Below, piece after piece: positions 1 through 10,400 of a DNA stretch of 31,833 bases. The translations under genes and the position numbers were made by a program. Source of the stretch: a virus; the IMG/VR virus record IMGVR_UViG_3300046000_002114, positions 1 through 31,833 of that record. The stretch is one strand, 5' to 3'. Every line of letters begins with the position of its first letter. Position 1 is the stretch's first letter. The notes beneath the pieces are model-generated. The model did not search any database and was not told the origin of the DNA. It saw only the letters and a list, made by a program, of their open reading frames with translations.

Positions 1-2
1 CC

Positions 3-1658
3 AAAGGTCGTGGTAGGGACACTGAACTTGTTCATATGTCTAAGAATGAGATTAAAGGTTTACAAGCTTTGGCTTTGGCTAACGGCGGCTCCCTTACTAT
101 TAACCCCGATACTGGTCTTGTAGAGGCTGGGTTTCTAGAACAAGTCCTTCCAGTAGTTGTTGGGGCAGGTTTAATGTATTTTTCTGGTGGCGCTCTTTCT
201 CCCCTTGCAGCTGGAATGATTACTGGTGCTGGTTATGGCGTGGCTACAGGTAGCGTAGAAAAGGGTCTTATGGCTGGTTTAGGCGCCTATGGTGGTGCTG
301 GGTTAACTACTAGTTTAGCTGGGGTGGGTGGACAAGCTGCTGCTCAAGCAGGGCAACAAGCTGCTACTGAAGGATTTAAAACCGTTGCTAATGAAGCCGT
401 TACACAAGGATCACAACAAGTAGCGCAAGAAGCTGCTAAAACCGCAGCTGCAGAGGGTTTAACCCTCCCATCTAACTATGCGGATCTGTACGCTAAAACA
501 GGTGGAGCACAACAGCTTACCCAAGAAGCAGCCCAAGGGTTTTTGGGAAACACCAATAATTTTCCAGGACTAACTTCAGAAGCTGTACAAGGCTATCAAT
601 CTGCTTTAAATGCTCCTGGGGCTAGTCCTCAAGATGTTATTGGTGCTGCGGGTAGGGCGCAAGGTGCTGCTGGTGCTACTACAGGAAGTAATATAGCTAC
701 AGGACTTAAAGAAGTTGGCACGAGTGTACCCGCTGCTGGAAGCTTCTTAGGTAGTAACGTAGGTGCTATAGGTAGCGCTGCAATACCTCTTTTAGTAGGA
801 GATCAACAACAACGAGGTGCAGGTCCTGCAGGGTATCAAGAAGATGAATACGATAGAAGACTTAAAGGTTACAAACTAAGTCCAAACTACCAAGCCTACG
901 AGGCTCCAAGACCTAATCCGTATTACCAAGCTCAATATGCAGCTCAGGGTGGTGTTATGGAGTTAGCTGCTGGAGGTTCTTTTGACGATGAATCTGGTAT
1001 GGACGAAGCTAGAGGCTTAATGCAAGGTAATATGCAAAACGGTTTACTTAATACGAGGTATGCGGCTGGTGGCGTTGCTCGATATAGAAGTAAAGGTCAA
1101 GTTAATGTGTTACAAGATTACTTGGATAGACAAGGGCAGCAACGAATAGAACATTTACCAGAAAGTGTTGGGGTTCCACGCACAGGTATATTTAGAGATA
1201 CTGACGTAGATACAGCTAGAAAAGATGCCTTTACTGCCTCTATGGTCCGTTTAGGCAAAGCAGGTAAGGGTGCTGGTATTAAGCCAGTTGCTCTTCCTAA
1301 AACCTCAATTAAAGGTCTAGGCGATATTAAAGGCGCTACTCCTGAGATAGAAGAAGCCGCTGCTGGTGGCACTATGCGTTATAACCTAGGAGGATACTCT
1401 GATGGCGGAAGAATGCTTAAAGGACCTGGTGATGGTATGTCTGATTCTATTCCTGCTACTATTGCTGGAAAGCAACCAGCACGGTTGGCTGATGGAGAGT
1501 TTGTTGTACCAGCGGATGTTGTTTCGCATTTAGGTAATGGCTCTACGGATGCTGGTGCTAAGAAGTTATATAGCATGATGAACAAGATTCGCAAAGCTAG
1601 AACGGGTAAAAAGAAACAAGCTCCCGCAGTTAAAGCTAGTAGATACATGCCTGCATAA
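3..1658 (+). CDS. Virion-associated Gly/Ala-rich protein, 5' partial
   Basis: This is probably a late structural or internal virion protein. The first in-frame ATG is at 36, but the frame stays open to the left edge and reads GRGRDTELVH just before it. No Shine-Dalgarno precedes ATG 36, so the gene very likely begins outside the window. The visible part has a hydrophobic Gly/Ala-rich stretch at about residues 33-100 (counted from ATG 36), then an Ala/Gln-rich region. Repeated AxGG-type motifs follow (QGGVMELAAGG, AAGGVARY, AAAGGTMRY). The conserved C-terminal block is DGMSDSIPATI ... LADGEFVVPADVVSHLGNGS, followed by a basic tail ending KASRYMPA. I recognise this tail as recurrent in uncultured aquatic phages, with no known function. 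The stop codon abuts the ATG of the next gene. Confidence is high for a real gene and low for the precise role. Confidence 0.8.
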   Translation, partial: KGRGRDTELVHMSKNEIKGLQALALANGGSLTINPDTGLVEAGFLEQVLPVVVGAGLMYFSGGALSPLAAGMITGAGYGVATGSVEKGLMAGLGAYGGAGLTTSLAGVGGQAAAQAGQQAATEGFKTVANEAVTQGSQQVAQEAAKTAAAEGLTLPSNYADLYAKTGGAQQLTQEAAQGFLGNTNNFPGLTSEAVQGYQSALNAPGASPQDVIGAAGRAQGAAGATTGSNIATGLKEVGTSVPAAGSFLGSNVGAIGSAAIPLLVGDQQQRGAGPAGYQEDEYDRRLKGYKLSPNYQAYEAPRPNPYYQAQYAAQGGVMELAAGGSFDDESGMDEARGLMQGNMQNGLLNTRYAAGGVARYRSKGQVNVLQDYLDRQGQQRIEHLPESVGVPRTGIFRDTDVDTARKDAFTASMVRLGKAGKGAGIKPVALPKTSIKGLGDIKGATPEIEEAAAGGTMRYNLGGYSDGGRMLKGPGDGMSDSIPATIAGKQPARLADGEFVVPADVVSHLGNGSTDAGAKKLYSMMNKIRKARTGKKKQAPAVKASRYMPA

Positions 1659-2111
1659 ATGTTAAAGGGTGCTCAGTCAAATGAAGCTAAGGCGATTGCC
1701 CAACACTATTTATATGAGCATGCTGGAGTTCAACCTTGTGCAGATTTTCAAGCGTTGTTTTGGGTAGATGAAAACAATCAGATTGAGTGGGTTATTGGGT
1801 ATACGGCATTTATAGGAAAGACTTGCCAAATGCACATGGTTAATTTAAAAGGTGGTTATACACCTAAGGGTTTATTGTTTGGTGCGTTTGATTATCCTTT
1901 TAACTTTTTGGGTTTAGAAAAAACTTTTGGAATTGTAAATAGTCAAAATACAAAGGCTATGGAGTATGACAAGAAACTGGGATTTAAAGAAGCCATTCGT
2001 TTCCCAGGAATGCATTGTGATGGCGGGGATTTAGTAGTTTTTGAAATGAATAAAGCTGACTGTCGCTGGATTAGGGAGCGGGTAAAACATGAAACAGAAT
2101 TGGTCTCGTAG
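1659..2111 (+). CDS. GNAT-like acetyltransferase-fold protein
   Basis: This 150-residue protein has the layout of a GNAT N-acetyltransferase. A central beta region (QIEWVIGYTAFIGKTCQMHMVN) is followed by NSQNTKAMEYDKKLGFKEA, which resembles the motif-B region, where the N-A-xx-YxKxLGF pattern is common. The acetyl-CoA pyrophosphate loop (Q/RxxGxG/A) is not obvious, so enzymatic activity is uncertain. The ATG directly follows the upstream stop (TAAATG), and the 3' end overlaps the next gene by 23 nt, so it is translated with the late virion genes. GNAT-like proteins among T7-like internal or assembly genes are known (T7 gp13 region), so a virion or assembly role is possible. It could instead modify a host protein or small molecule. 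Confidence 0.65.
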   Translation: MLKGAQSNEAKAIAQHYLYEHAGVQPCADFQALFWVDENNQIEWVIGYTAFIGKTCQMHMVNLKGGYTPKGLLFGAFDYPFNFLGLEKTFGIVNSQNTKAMEYDKKLGFKEAIRFPGMHCDGGDLVVFEMNKADCRWIRERVKHETELVS

Positions 2112-4482
2112 AGAGTTAGAAGCCTTCGGTGAAACCCTAGGCGATAGCGTCACTCAGCGCAAGCTTGGTGGTGGGTACATTTGTGGTGGCGGTGGCAAAG
2201 GCGGTGGTGGTGGTGGTGGCACTCCTCCACCCCAACAGAGTACTGCGTATCAAACTAATATTCCTGAGTATGCAAAACCATATGTTACTAACATGTTGGA
2301 AGCAACTCAGAAGCAGTTGTTTGAAGGCGCTCCAACTGCAGAAGGTGGTTTTAATATTACTGGATTTAAACCATATCGACCCTATAGCACGGATGTAAGT
2401 AATTATTTTGCGCCGTTCAGTCCGATGCAACGGCAAGCTCAACAAGCTACTGCTGCGTTACAAACACCTGGTGAATATCAACAAGCTATTGGACTAACTG
2501 GTTTAGGCGCTATGGGTTCTATGGGGTTAGCAGGTCAAGGAGCAGCAGCCGCTCAACAAGGTTTTGGTGCAGGTCAACAATACGCACAAAATGTAACAAG
2601 TCCTGGAACCATGCAAGCATACATGTCGCCATATCAACAAAGCGTTACTGATGTTGCCAAAGCAGCTGCTGTACGTGAAGCGCAGATGGCACAAAATGCT
2701 CAAAATTTAGGAGCGTCTCGGCAAGGTACTTATGGCGGTGCACGTCAGGCTTTGATGCAAGGTGAGCGTGAGCGTAATTTACTTTCTAACTTATCTAATA
2801 TCCAAGCTCAAGGCTCTCAGTCTGCTTACGATAGAGCGCTACAGTCTCAACAGTTTGGTGCTAATTTAGGACTTCAAGGATTACAAGCTGGTTACGGAGG
2901 TCTTGGTGTTGGTTTACAAGGTTTAGGTCAAACTATGCAGGGTGCTGGGCAAATAGGTCAATTAGGCGGTGCTCAATTACAAGCACAACAAGGCATTATT
3001 GGTTTGCAAAATCAAATGGGTGCGCAACAACAAGCACTTGAGCAAGCTAAGATTAATCAAGCTACCCAAGACTATGCAACACAACAACAGTACCCGCTCC
3101 TGCAATTAGGCATGATGTCCAATATGTTGCGTGGTTTACCAATGCAAGCAACTACTACACAAACGTATCAAGCAGCACCCGCTCCCATTACGCAAGGTCT
3201 TGGTCTTTTAGCTGGTGCGGCTGGCGCTAAGCAAGCTGGTTTGTTTGCAGAGGGGGGAACTATCAAAGATTTAGCTTCTGGTGGCGTTGCAGGCTACGCT
3301 AATAGAGGAATGGTTCAGGCTAATCCTGATAGCGGAGTAGTTCGTGGTATCCGTCAAAAATTAATGATGATGAACGCTGACGAGTTAAATCGTGTTGCGC
3401 AAAGCAGTCCTAGCGAAGAAATTCGTGCTATGGCAATACAGATATTACAAGAGCAAAAGATTAGAGAGCAGGCTGAAACACAAGCTCAACAGTCCATAGC
3501 TCAAGATCAACGTGGTTTACCTACCCCTGTTACTGAGCGAGCTGGATTACCTGCCGCACCTGCTGGGTCTATGGATATGCTAAATGCCGCTAGTGGCGGT
3601 ATTGTGGCTTTTGCTAATGAGGGTGAAGTTGAGTTGGACTTAGAAAAAGAATTTGCTGCTCGTCAAAAAGCTGCTGAGTTTGTTAAAAGACAACGTGAAG
3701 CTGCTGGTATTGGCGCCCCTAAAGCTGGGCTTGCTGACTACTACGCTAAAGAACAGGCTGCCTTGGGAGATGCGGAAAAACAAGCTAGAGGATATGACTT
3801 GTTAAACTTTGGTGTTAACTTAGCTGCTCAAGCAGGCCCTTTAGGGCAAGCAGGTGCTAGAGCAGGTCAAGCAACATTGCCTGGAATAATAGCCCGCCAA
3901 GAAGGACTTAGAGAGCGTCGTGGTGGTGTTGCTAAAGGTATGGCTGAAATTGCTGAAGGTGAGCGTCTAGTAAAAGTAGGTGATATTGCCGCTGGTAACG
4001 CATTGATTGATAAAGGGCTTGATCGTACTAGCAGAGAAAAAGTTGCTGGTATGAAGTCCCCCGGTGAACTAATGGGTTATGCAAATAATTATTTAGCAAG
4101 GAAAAGAGCTGAAGGAGATAAAAGACCTGATGCTGTTCTATTAAATGAAGGAATGGATGAGCTTTTAGGTCGTCGTGGTGCCGCTGCTAAACGTGCGGAT
4201 ACTGCGGCTGAAGTTGCAGGAACTAATCTGTATGATAAAGCTCGTGATAACGTAGACAATTCTTTATCTAAAAACTATAACTCGCCAGATAATAAAGAGC
4301 TTCGTAGACTGCAAAAAGAAGACAAAAAGAACGGTACTAATAATGCAAATACTTATTTACAAGAGTTGTATCGTAAAGAAGAGCGACGAATGAAAGGTGG
4401 GCAACAAGCGCAGTCATCCCCTGCGCCTAGTGGCGGTAAAGGTAAAGCAAACCCTGCTCAATTTGATGCTGATAACTCGTAA
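2089..4482 (+). CDS. Gly/Gln-rich virion-type protein
   Basis: The product is 797 residues. It starts with a polyglycine linker (residues about 32-45) and then a conserved segment, IPEYAKPYVTNMLEATQKQLF. A long Gln/Ala/Gly-rich helical region follows (about residues 120-350, with many QA and GLQGLG repeats). Two GG-type motifs (LASGGVAGYANRG and NAASGGIVAFANEG) come next, then a charged alpha-helical C-terminal half. This composition fits phage internal virion or tail-associated proteins. No catalytic motif is visible. ATG 2089 has GGGAG upstream and lies inside the end of the GNAT-like gene. The stop overlaps the next start (TAATG), implying translational coupling with the giant protein downstream. 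The exact structural role is unknown. Confidence 0.7.
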   Translation: MKQNWSRRELEAFGETLGDSVTQRKLGGGYICGGGGKGGGGGGGTPPPQQSTAYQTNIPEYAKPYVTNMLEATQKQLFEGAPTAEGGFNITGFKPYRPYSTDVSNYFAPFSPMQRQAQQATAALQTPGEYQQAIGLTGLGAMGSMGLAGQGAAAAQQGFGAGQQYAQNVTSPGTMQAYMSPYQQSVTDVAKAAAVREAQMAQNAQNLGASRQGTYGGARQALMQGERERNLLSNLSNIQAQGSQSAYDRALQSQQFGANLGLQGLQAGYGGLGVGLQGLGQTMQGAGQIGQLGGAQLQAQQGIIGLQNQMGAQQQALEQAKINQATQDYATQQQYPLLQLGMMSNMLRGLPMQATTTQTYQAAPAPITQGLGLLAGAAGAKQAGLFAEGGTIKDLASGGVAGYANRGMVQANPDSGVVRGIRQKLMMMNADELNRVAQSSPSEEIRAMAIQILQEQKIREQAETQAQQSIAQDQRGLPTPVTERAGLPAAPAGSMDMLNAASGGIVAFANEGEVELDLEKEFAARQKAAEFVKRQREAAGIGAPKAGLADYYAKEQAALGDAEKQARGYDLLNFGVNLAAQAGPLGQAGARAGQATLPGIIARQEGLRERRGGVAKGMAEIAEGERLVKVGDIAAGNALIDKGLDRTSREKVAGMKSPGELMGYANNYLARKRAEGDKRPDAVLLNEGMDELLGRRGAAAKRADTAAEVAGTNLYDKARDNVDNSLSKNYNSPDNKELRRLQKEDKKNGTNNANTYLQELYRKEERRMKGGQQAQSSPAPSGGKGKANPAQFDADNS

Positions 4483-7400
4483 TGGCATATGACGTTGAAG
4501 GTGCAAGGAAAGCAGGTCTTAGCGACGCTGAGATTAATAACTACCTTGCCAACAAATACAAATATAACTTAGCAGGAGCTAGGGAAGCGGGTCTTGCTGA
4601 TACTGAAATATTGACTTATCTACTTACAAAAAGTAAACCTGTAGTTAAAGCTCCAGTAGCGCCAACAACAGAAGTTGCGCCTATAAGTAGTCCTGAAGAA
4701 ATAACTTCGCAAGCTGAAACTTCTAGAGGTGCTTTTGCAGCACAACCAGGTGCAGGTTTAACTGAACAGCAAAAACGTCAGTTAGCAGAAGCAACTGCAA
4801 AGTACGAAAAAGAAGTGCCTTTTTTACAAAGACAGACTGATCCAATAAAAGCAGGGGTTAAAGGCTTATCAACTGTTGTTCCAAACTTAGAAATTACTAG
4901 TCTTCAAAAAGAAATTAATGCAATACAAGAAGGCAAAGTTGGTCCACGGGATCCAGTAACTGGAGAAATGACGCCTCTTCAACCAGAAGAAGCTGAAGCC
5001 GCAATTAAATCATTGCAGGCACGGCAAGCAGAAGCACAAAAGAAAGTAATGGGTGTTCAAGCAGAAGTTAGTCAAATTAGAAAAAGACCAGCCGTTGAAT
5101 TACTAAATGATGTAACAACTGCACGACAAGCATTCCAAGCATTTCAAGCCGATCCTCTTGGTATTATGGCTAGTGTATCTTTAGAAAGTTTGCCACAAGT
5201 TGCCCCTGCTCTTGTACTAGGTGCTGTAACACGTAATCCTACTGTTGGTGCATTGGCTATGGGTAGCACTAGCTTTGCTAGTGAATTGTCTTCTGGAGTT
5301 ATGGAGTATTTTCAAGATAACGGAGTTGATACTAGAGACCCCGTAGCAGTAAATAAAGCTCTTAATGACCCTGTGTTATTTGCTAAAGCGTACGGGCATG
5401 CATTAACCCGCGGTTCTATTATTGCAGTAGCAGATACGGCAGCTGCTGGGTTAGCTAGTAAGATGTTAGTGCCTAAACAATTAATAAAAAATCAATTAGC
5501 AAAAGAAGCGGTTAATATTGGTGTAGCTCAACCTACTGCACAAATAATAAGCGGTGGTGGCGGAGAAATACTTGCTCAGCTTGCTACTGAAGGTGAGGTT
5601 AAAAAACCTGGTCGAGCAGTTTTAGAAGCTGCTGGTGAAGGTCCAACTAGTTTATTAGAGACAGCAGCATTTGGCGGGCAACAAGCCTACGAACGTCTAC
5701 CCTCTACGATTGCTAAAAAAGAAGCAGAAGCTAAAGCTGTTGAAGATCAAAAGAAAATCCTTGATAAACTCAATGCCCCCGGTGCTATAGAAAATTTAGG
5801 TCAGCAGTTTAATGAGACTGTTGAGAAACTAAAGGGTGCAATCAACCCAGATACAAAAAAACCATATACTGAACAAGAAGCCTACGCCGTTGCAGGCGAT
5901 GCTATTTTGCAAGGAGGGCTATTAGATGGAACTGAATCAACTATCGGTGGAACAGATCAATCAGGCGTTTCTGTGCCTAGCAAACCAATCGAAACCGACA
6001 CCGGAGCTATTGACACTACCGGAGGAGACCTGGCAACAGCTGGCACGACTACTACTGCTGTTGGAGGCGGAGAAGGAACTGAACTCAGTGCATTAGCTGC
6101 CGAACTACAAGCTAAGTACCCCCAGTTAACAAATGAACAAGCATTAGCAAATGCTAAAGAAAGCCTACGTCAAAAACAAATTGCCGCTCAGCAACAAGCT
6201 GCTGGTGTTGGTACACCTACTCCCCCAGCAATTACCGTACCTCAAAATTTAGTTGATTTATACGCTAAATCAATTGCAGCAGATGAAGCAACTAGCATAT
6301 ATCCTAGCCCAGCTAACAAACGAAATGCCACAATGGCGTCTAGACGTTTAATAGAAGCCAAAGCAGCTCAACTAGGACTTACTAAAAAAGATTATTTAAA
6401 GGAAACAGCAACAGGGGAAACCCGTGCTTTAGATGACGCCATAATTGATGCGTATGACAAACAACAACCACCCTCTTCGGATACTATTGATACTACAGAT
6501 ACTACAGAAGATGGAAAACCCCCAGTTAAAATAGGTAAATCTCGTGGTAGACCAATTGTTACAAAAACTCCAGAGCAACAAGCTGCTGATGCTGCGTATA
6601 AAAAACAACGCCAAGATATTGGTCGTAACGCTAGTAATGATATTAATAGGGCAGAAAAAGTTTTAACCCAAGAAGTAAATACAGAGCAAATTATTAATAA
6701 TGCTGCTAACGAACAAGACGCAATATCTCAGTTATCCCAATTAAAACTGCAGCGCATAGGCGCACTTGAGACGGCATATCGTTTATCTGTTGATCCTGAC
6801 CAAAAGAATAAGACTGCGGGTAAAAGAGCTAGTACGTTATTAAAAACAGCTGACCCCAAAGAACTTGAAACTGCTAAACAAATATACGAGTCTAAGAAAA
6901 AAATAGGCGCACCTAGCCGTGCCGAAATTAGTGAATCCACTAACGGACAGGATAACACCGTCTTTGAAAAATTCAACAACGCTAGAGGAGCAGTAGCTTG
7001 GATTGCTAATAATGGCAACCCTTTTGAAAAACTACTAGCTAGACGGTTACTTCCTTTTCTTAACGGAGTTAAGTTTGTTGTAGTAGATAGTGCAGACGAT
7101 ATGCCTACTGCATTCCTACGAGACAAGATGATGGGGGCAGCAGGTTTATATGTACCTGACAGAAAGACTATTTATGTAATGCGTAGCGGCGGTATTAACA
7201 ATACTGTTGTATTACACGAAGCTTTACACGCTGCAACCGTTAAGCAAATTGATACCTATTTAGAACTAAAAGAAGCGGGTAAACCTATTCCTAATTTCTT
7301 ACGAGTTCCTGTTCGTGAACTTATGGAGACCATGGATGCAGCTAAGCAAAACTATGACCTTCTTAAAGAACAAGCACTTTTGTCCGATAACCTGGGGTTA

Positions 7401-10400
7401 TTAACTCAAGATATGTTGGACATCCCCGAAGATGCTTTTACTGATATTAAAGAATTTGTAGCATACGGTTTGTCGTTACCTGCTATGCAAGAGTTTTTAC
7501 TTCTTTCTCCTGGCGAATATGCGGGTGTGCCCCCAGGCTTTATTAACAAACTATTTAATCGGTTTGTACAAGGGATACGTAAGTTGTTTAATATGGATGA
7601 GACACATAGTTCTGCTCTCCAAGATTTAATTATTGTTACAAATAAATTGCTTGCTGCTCCGATGTACAAGTTAGAGACTGAACCGCTTAGTGGCAGGGTC
7701 TATGCAGCCAAGGCTAAAAAACAACCTGCACCACCTAAAGCACCTAAGCCACCTAAACAGTTAAAGTTAGTAGAAAGCCTGCTTAGAAAAATTCGGCTAT
7801 CCAATAGAAACTCTACGTTAAATGGTTCAATTGGCGAATTAATCATGCAAGTTAGAAATGCCAATGACGCTATTCGTTTGATGAAAGCTATTTACGGCGC
7901 CATAAACGTTACTAAATTAAAACTTGTGTTACGAGCTTTTACAACAGAAGATATTACTCGTATAGCTGGAGATAAGATTAGTAACCTAAAAGTTATTAAT
8001 AACGCTGTAGATGATATGGCAGGCATGCGGGTGCAAATGATCCGTGAGCTTTCTGAAAAAACTCCTGCTTGGATTAACTTTAATGAAAAATACGAAGAGG
8101 GTGGCAAGATACTTGCTGACTTAATTAATGCCTCTACTTTATTAGAAGTAGACCCTACTAAACACCCTGATGCAGCAACCGCTATAAAGAACGATCCTAA
8201 GCTACAGCGCATTGAGAATGACATACTTAACCCATCTACAGACCCTAAAACTTTGCCTAACCTTAAAAAGCAAAGAACTGAACGCACTGCAGCAATTAAG
8301 TTAGTGTATGAAGGTGGTGCTTTTAACAACCCTGTTACTGGTGAGAAATACACCATGGGTGGCTGGGAAAAACTAGGTAAGTTTGGTAAAGGTGAAGGAC
8401 ACGCTATTTATAAGATGGCTAAGGATAGCTATAAAAAAACCTTTGACATGCATGAGCAGCTGCTAAAAGATAAGATTGAAGCTTCTAATGTACCTGGAGA
8501 TGTTAACGATGCGTCTACTCCAAAAGGCAAATTAATTGCTGCTATTACTAAAACGTTTCAAGAAGCTAAGTTACTAGAGGTCTACTTCCCATTGATGCGT
8601 TACGGTAATTTCTGGTTTAGCGTAGGCAAGGGCAAAAGCGGCGAGTTCTATATGTTTGAAGGGGAAGTTGCTCGTAACAATGCTATTGAAACCCGTGTTG
8701 CTGAGCTTAATAAAGCTGGAGACAAGCGCACCAAAGATCAGATGATTGCTGACGGCGATATAGATATTGGAAATGACATTCGCAAACTAAGGGAAAAGCA
8801 TATTGAATCTAGCGATATGCTTAAAGAAATATTTGCAATGTTAGACCAAAACAAAATGTCAGATATTGATGCTGTTAAAGACAATATCTATCAGATGTAC
8901 TTAATGACCCTACCAGATAAGGACATCCGTCGTAAGTTTGTACACCGTCAAGGTAAAACTGGTTTTAGTGCCGATGTAATCCGCAACTTTATTGTCAGCC
9001 AGCACACCGCTGCTAATCAGTTAGCTCGACTAAAATATTCAGATAAAATCCGCAACGGTATAGCTGCTGCATATGCAGAGATACAACAGAATCCAGACAA
9101 GCTAAAGCTAGCTACTATTATTAGAGAAGTTAGTAATCGAGCTATTAACGAGATTACTCCTACAGTCCCTGAAGAAGGGCTTGATTGGGATCAAGTTGCC
9201 TCACTTGGTAACAAATTTGTGTTCTATTGGCTTTTGACTTCTCCTAAATCTGCGCTTGTGCAGATGACGCAGTTACCGATTGTCGGTCTACCTACCCTTG
9301 GGGCTGAGTTTGGCATTGGCAAGGCTACCGCAACTGCTGCTAGGTATGGTGCTTTGTGGAGCAAATTAGGTACAACTAAAAAAGACGAGAACGGTGATGT
9401 AATAACCTCATGGGGTCAGCCGTCTATCAATGACTCTAAATACGTAAACGAGCATCCAAACCCAGCGTACAGAAAAGTATTAAAAGACGCTTGGAACTTT
9501 GCTAATGACAAAGACATATTTATGTCTACCTATGCAGGGGATATGACAGCAATGTCTGCAGTGCCTAGCGCTCGTTATAAAAATGTAGTCAGTAGAGGGA
9601 TTAGATTTACGTTTGATTTAATGGGTGGCGCATTTCACCACGCTGAGCGTATCTCCCGTGAGATTATGTACATGTCTGCATTTGAGCTAGCCTACGCAGA
9701 TGCAAAGCAAAAGGGTATGGACGGCAATGCCGCATTTGATGCGGCTACTGAAAAAGCTCTAAAGCTAACGTACGATGCGTTGTTTAACTACACTCAGTAC
9801 AACAAACCGCCCCCAATGAAGACTGCAGGCGGACGCCTTGCATTTCAGTTTTTGACTTACCCACTGCAGATGACATCGTATTTAGTACGTAACTTCTACG
9901 GTATGCTGCCATTTCTAAACAAGGAAGAAAAGAAAGAAGCAGCTATTAAATTCTTTGGCACTCTGGGCATGACTGGCTTATTTGCTGGTGTTACAGGCTT
10001 CCCCTTGTACAGCTTCATTATGGGTATGACAGACGGTATTCGTGAATTGATGCGAGATGAAGAAGACGAAGACTACGATGAAGATGACGAGGGCAACCCT
10101 CTTGGTAGACGCAGCACAGACTTGTGGTTTAGAAATTGGTTTATTCCTAACTATTTTGGTCCTGATAGCAGCTTAGCTAACTTTTTTAATTTAACTGAAG
10201 AGCAAGCTCAAACATTAGCTCGTGGGGTTGAAATGGGCCCAATATCTGCTTACACCGACTTAAACGTAGGCACTTCTACTTCGTTGGATGGCTTGTGGTT
10301 TAGAAGCGATGCTCCTGCAGAAACTTCTCGTGAAGCTTTCCAAAACTTTGTGTTTAGCTTTACTGGTCCTATTGGTAGCGTAGGTGCAAACTTTGCTGGT

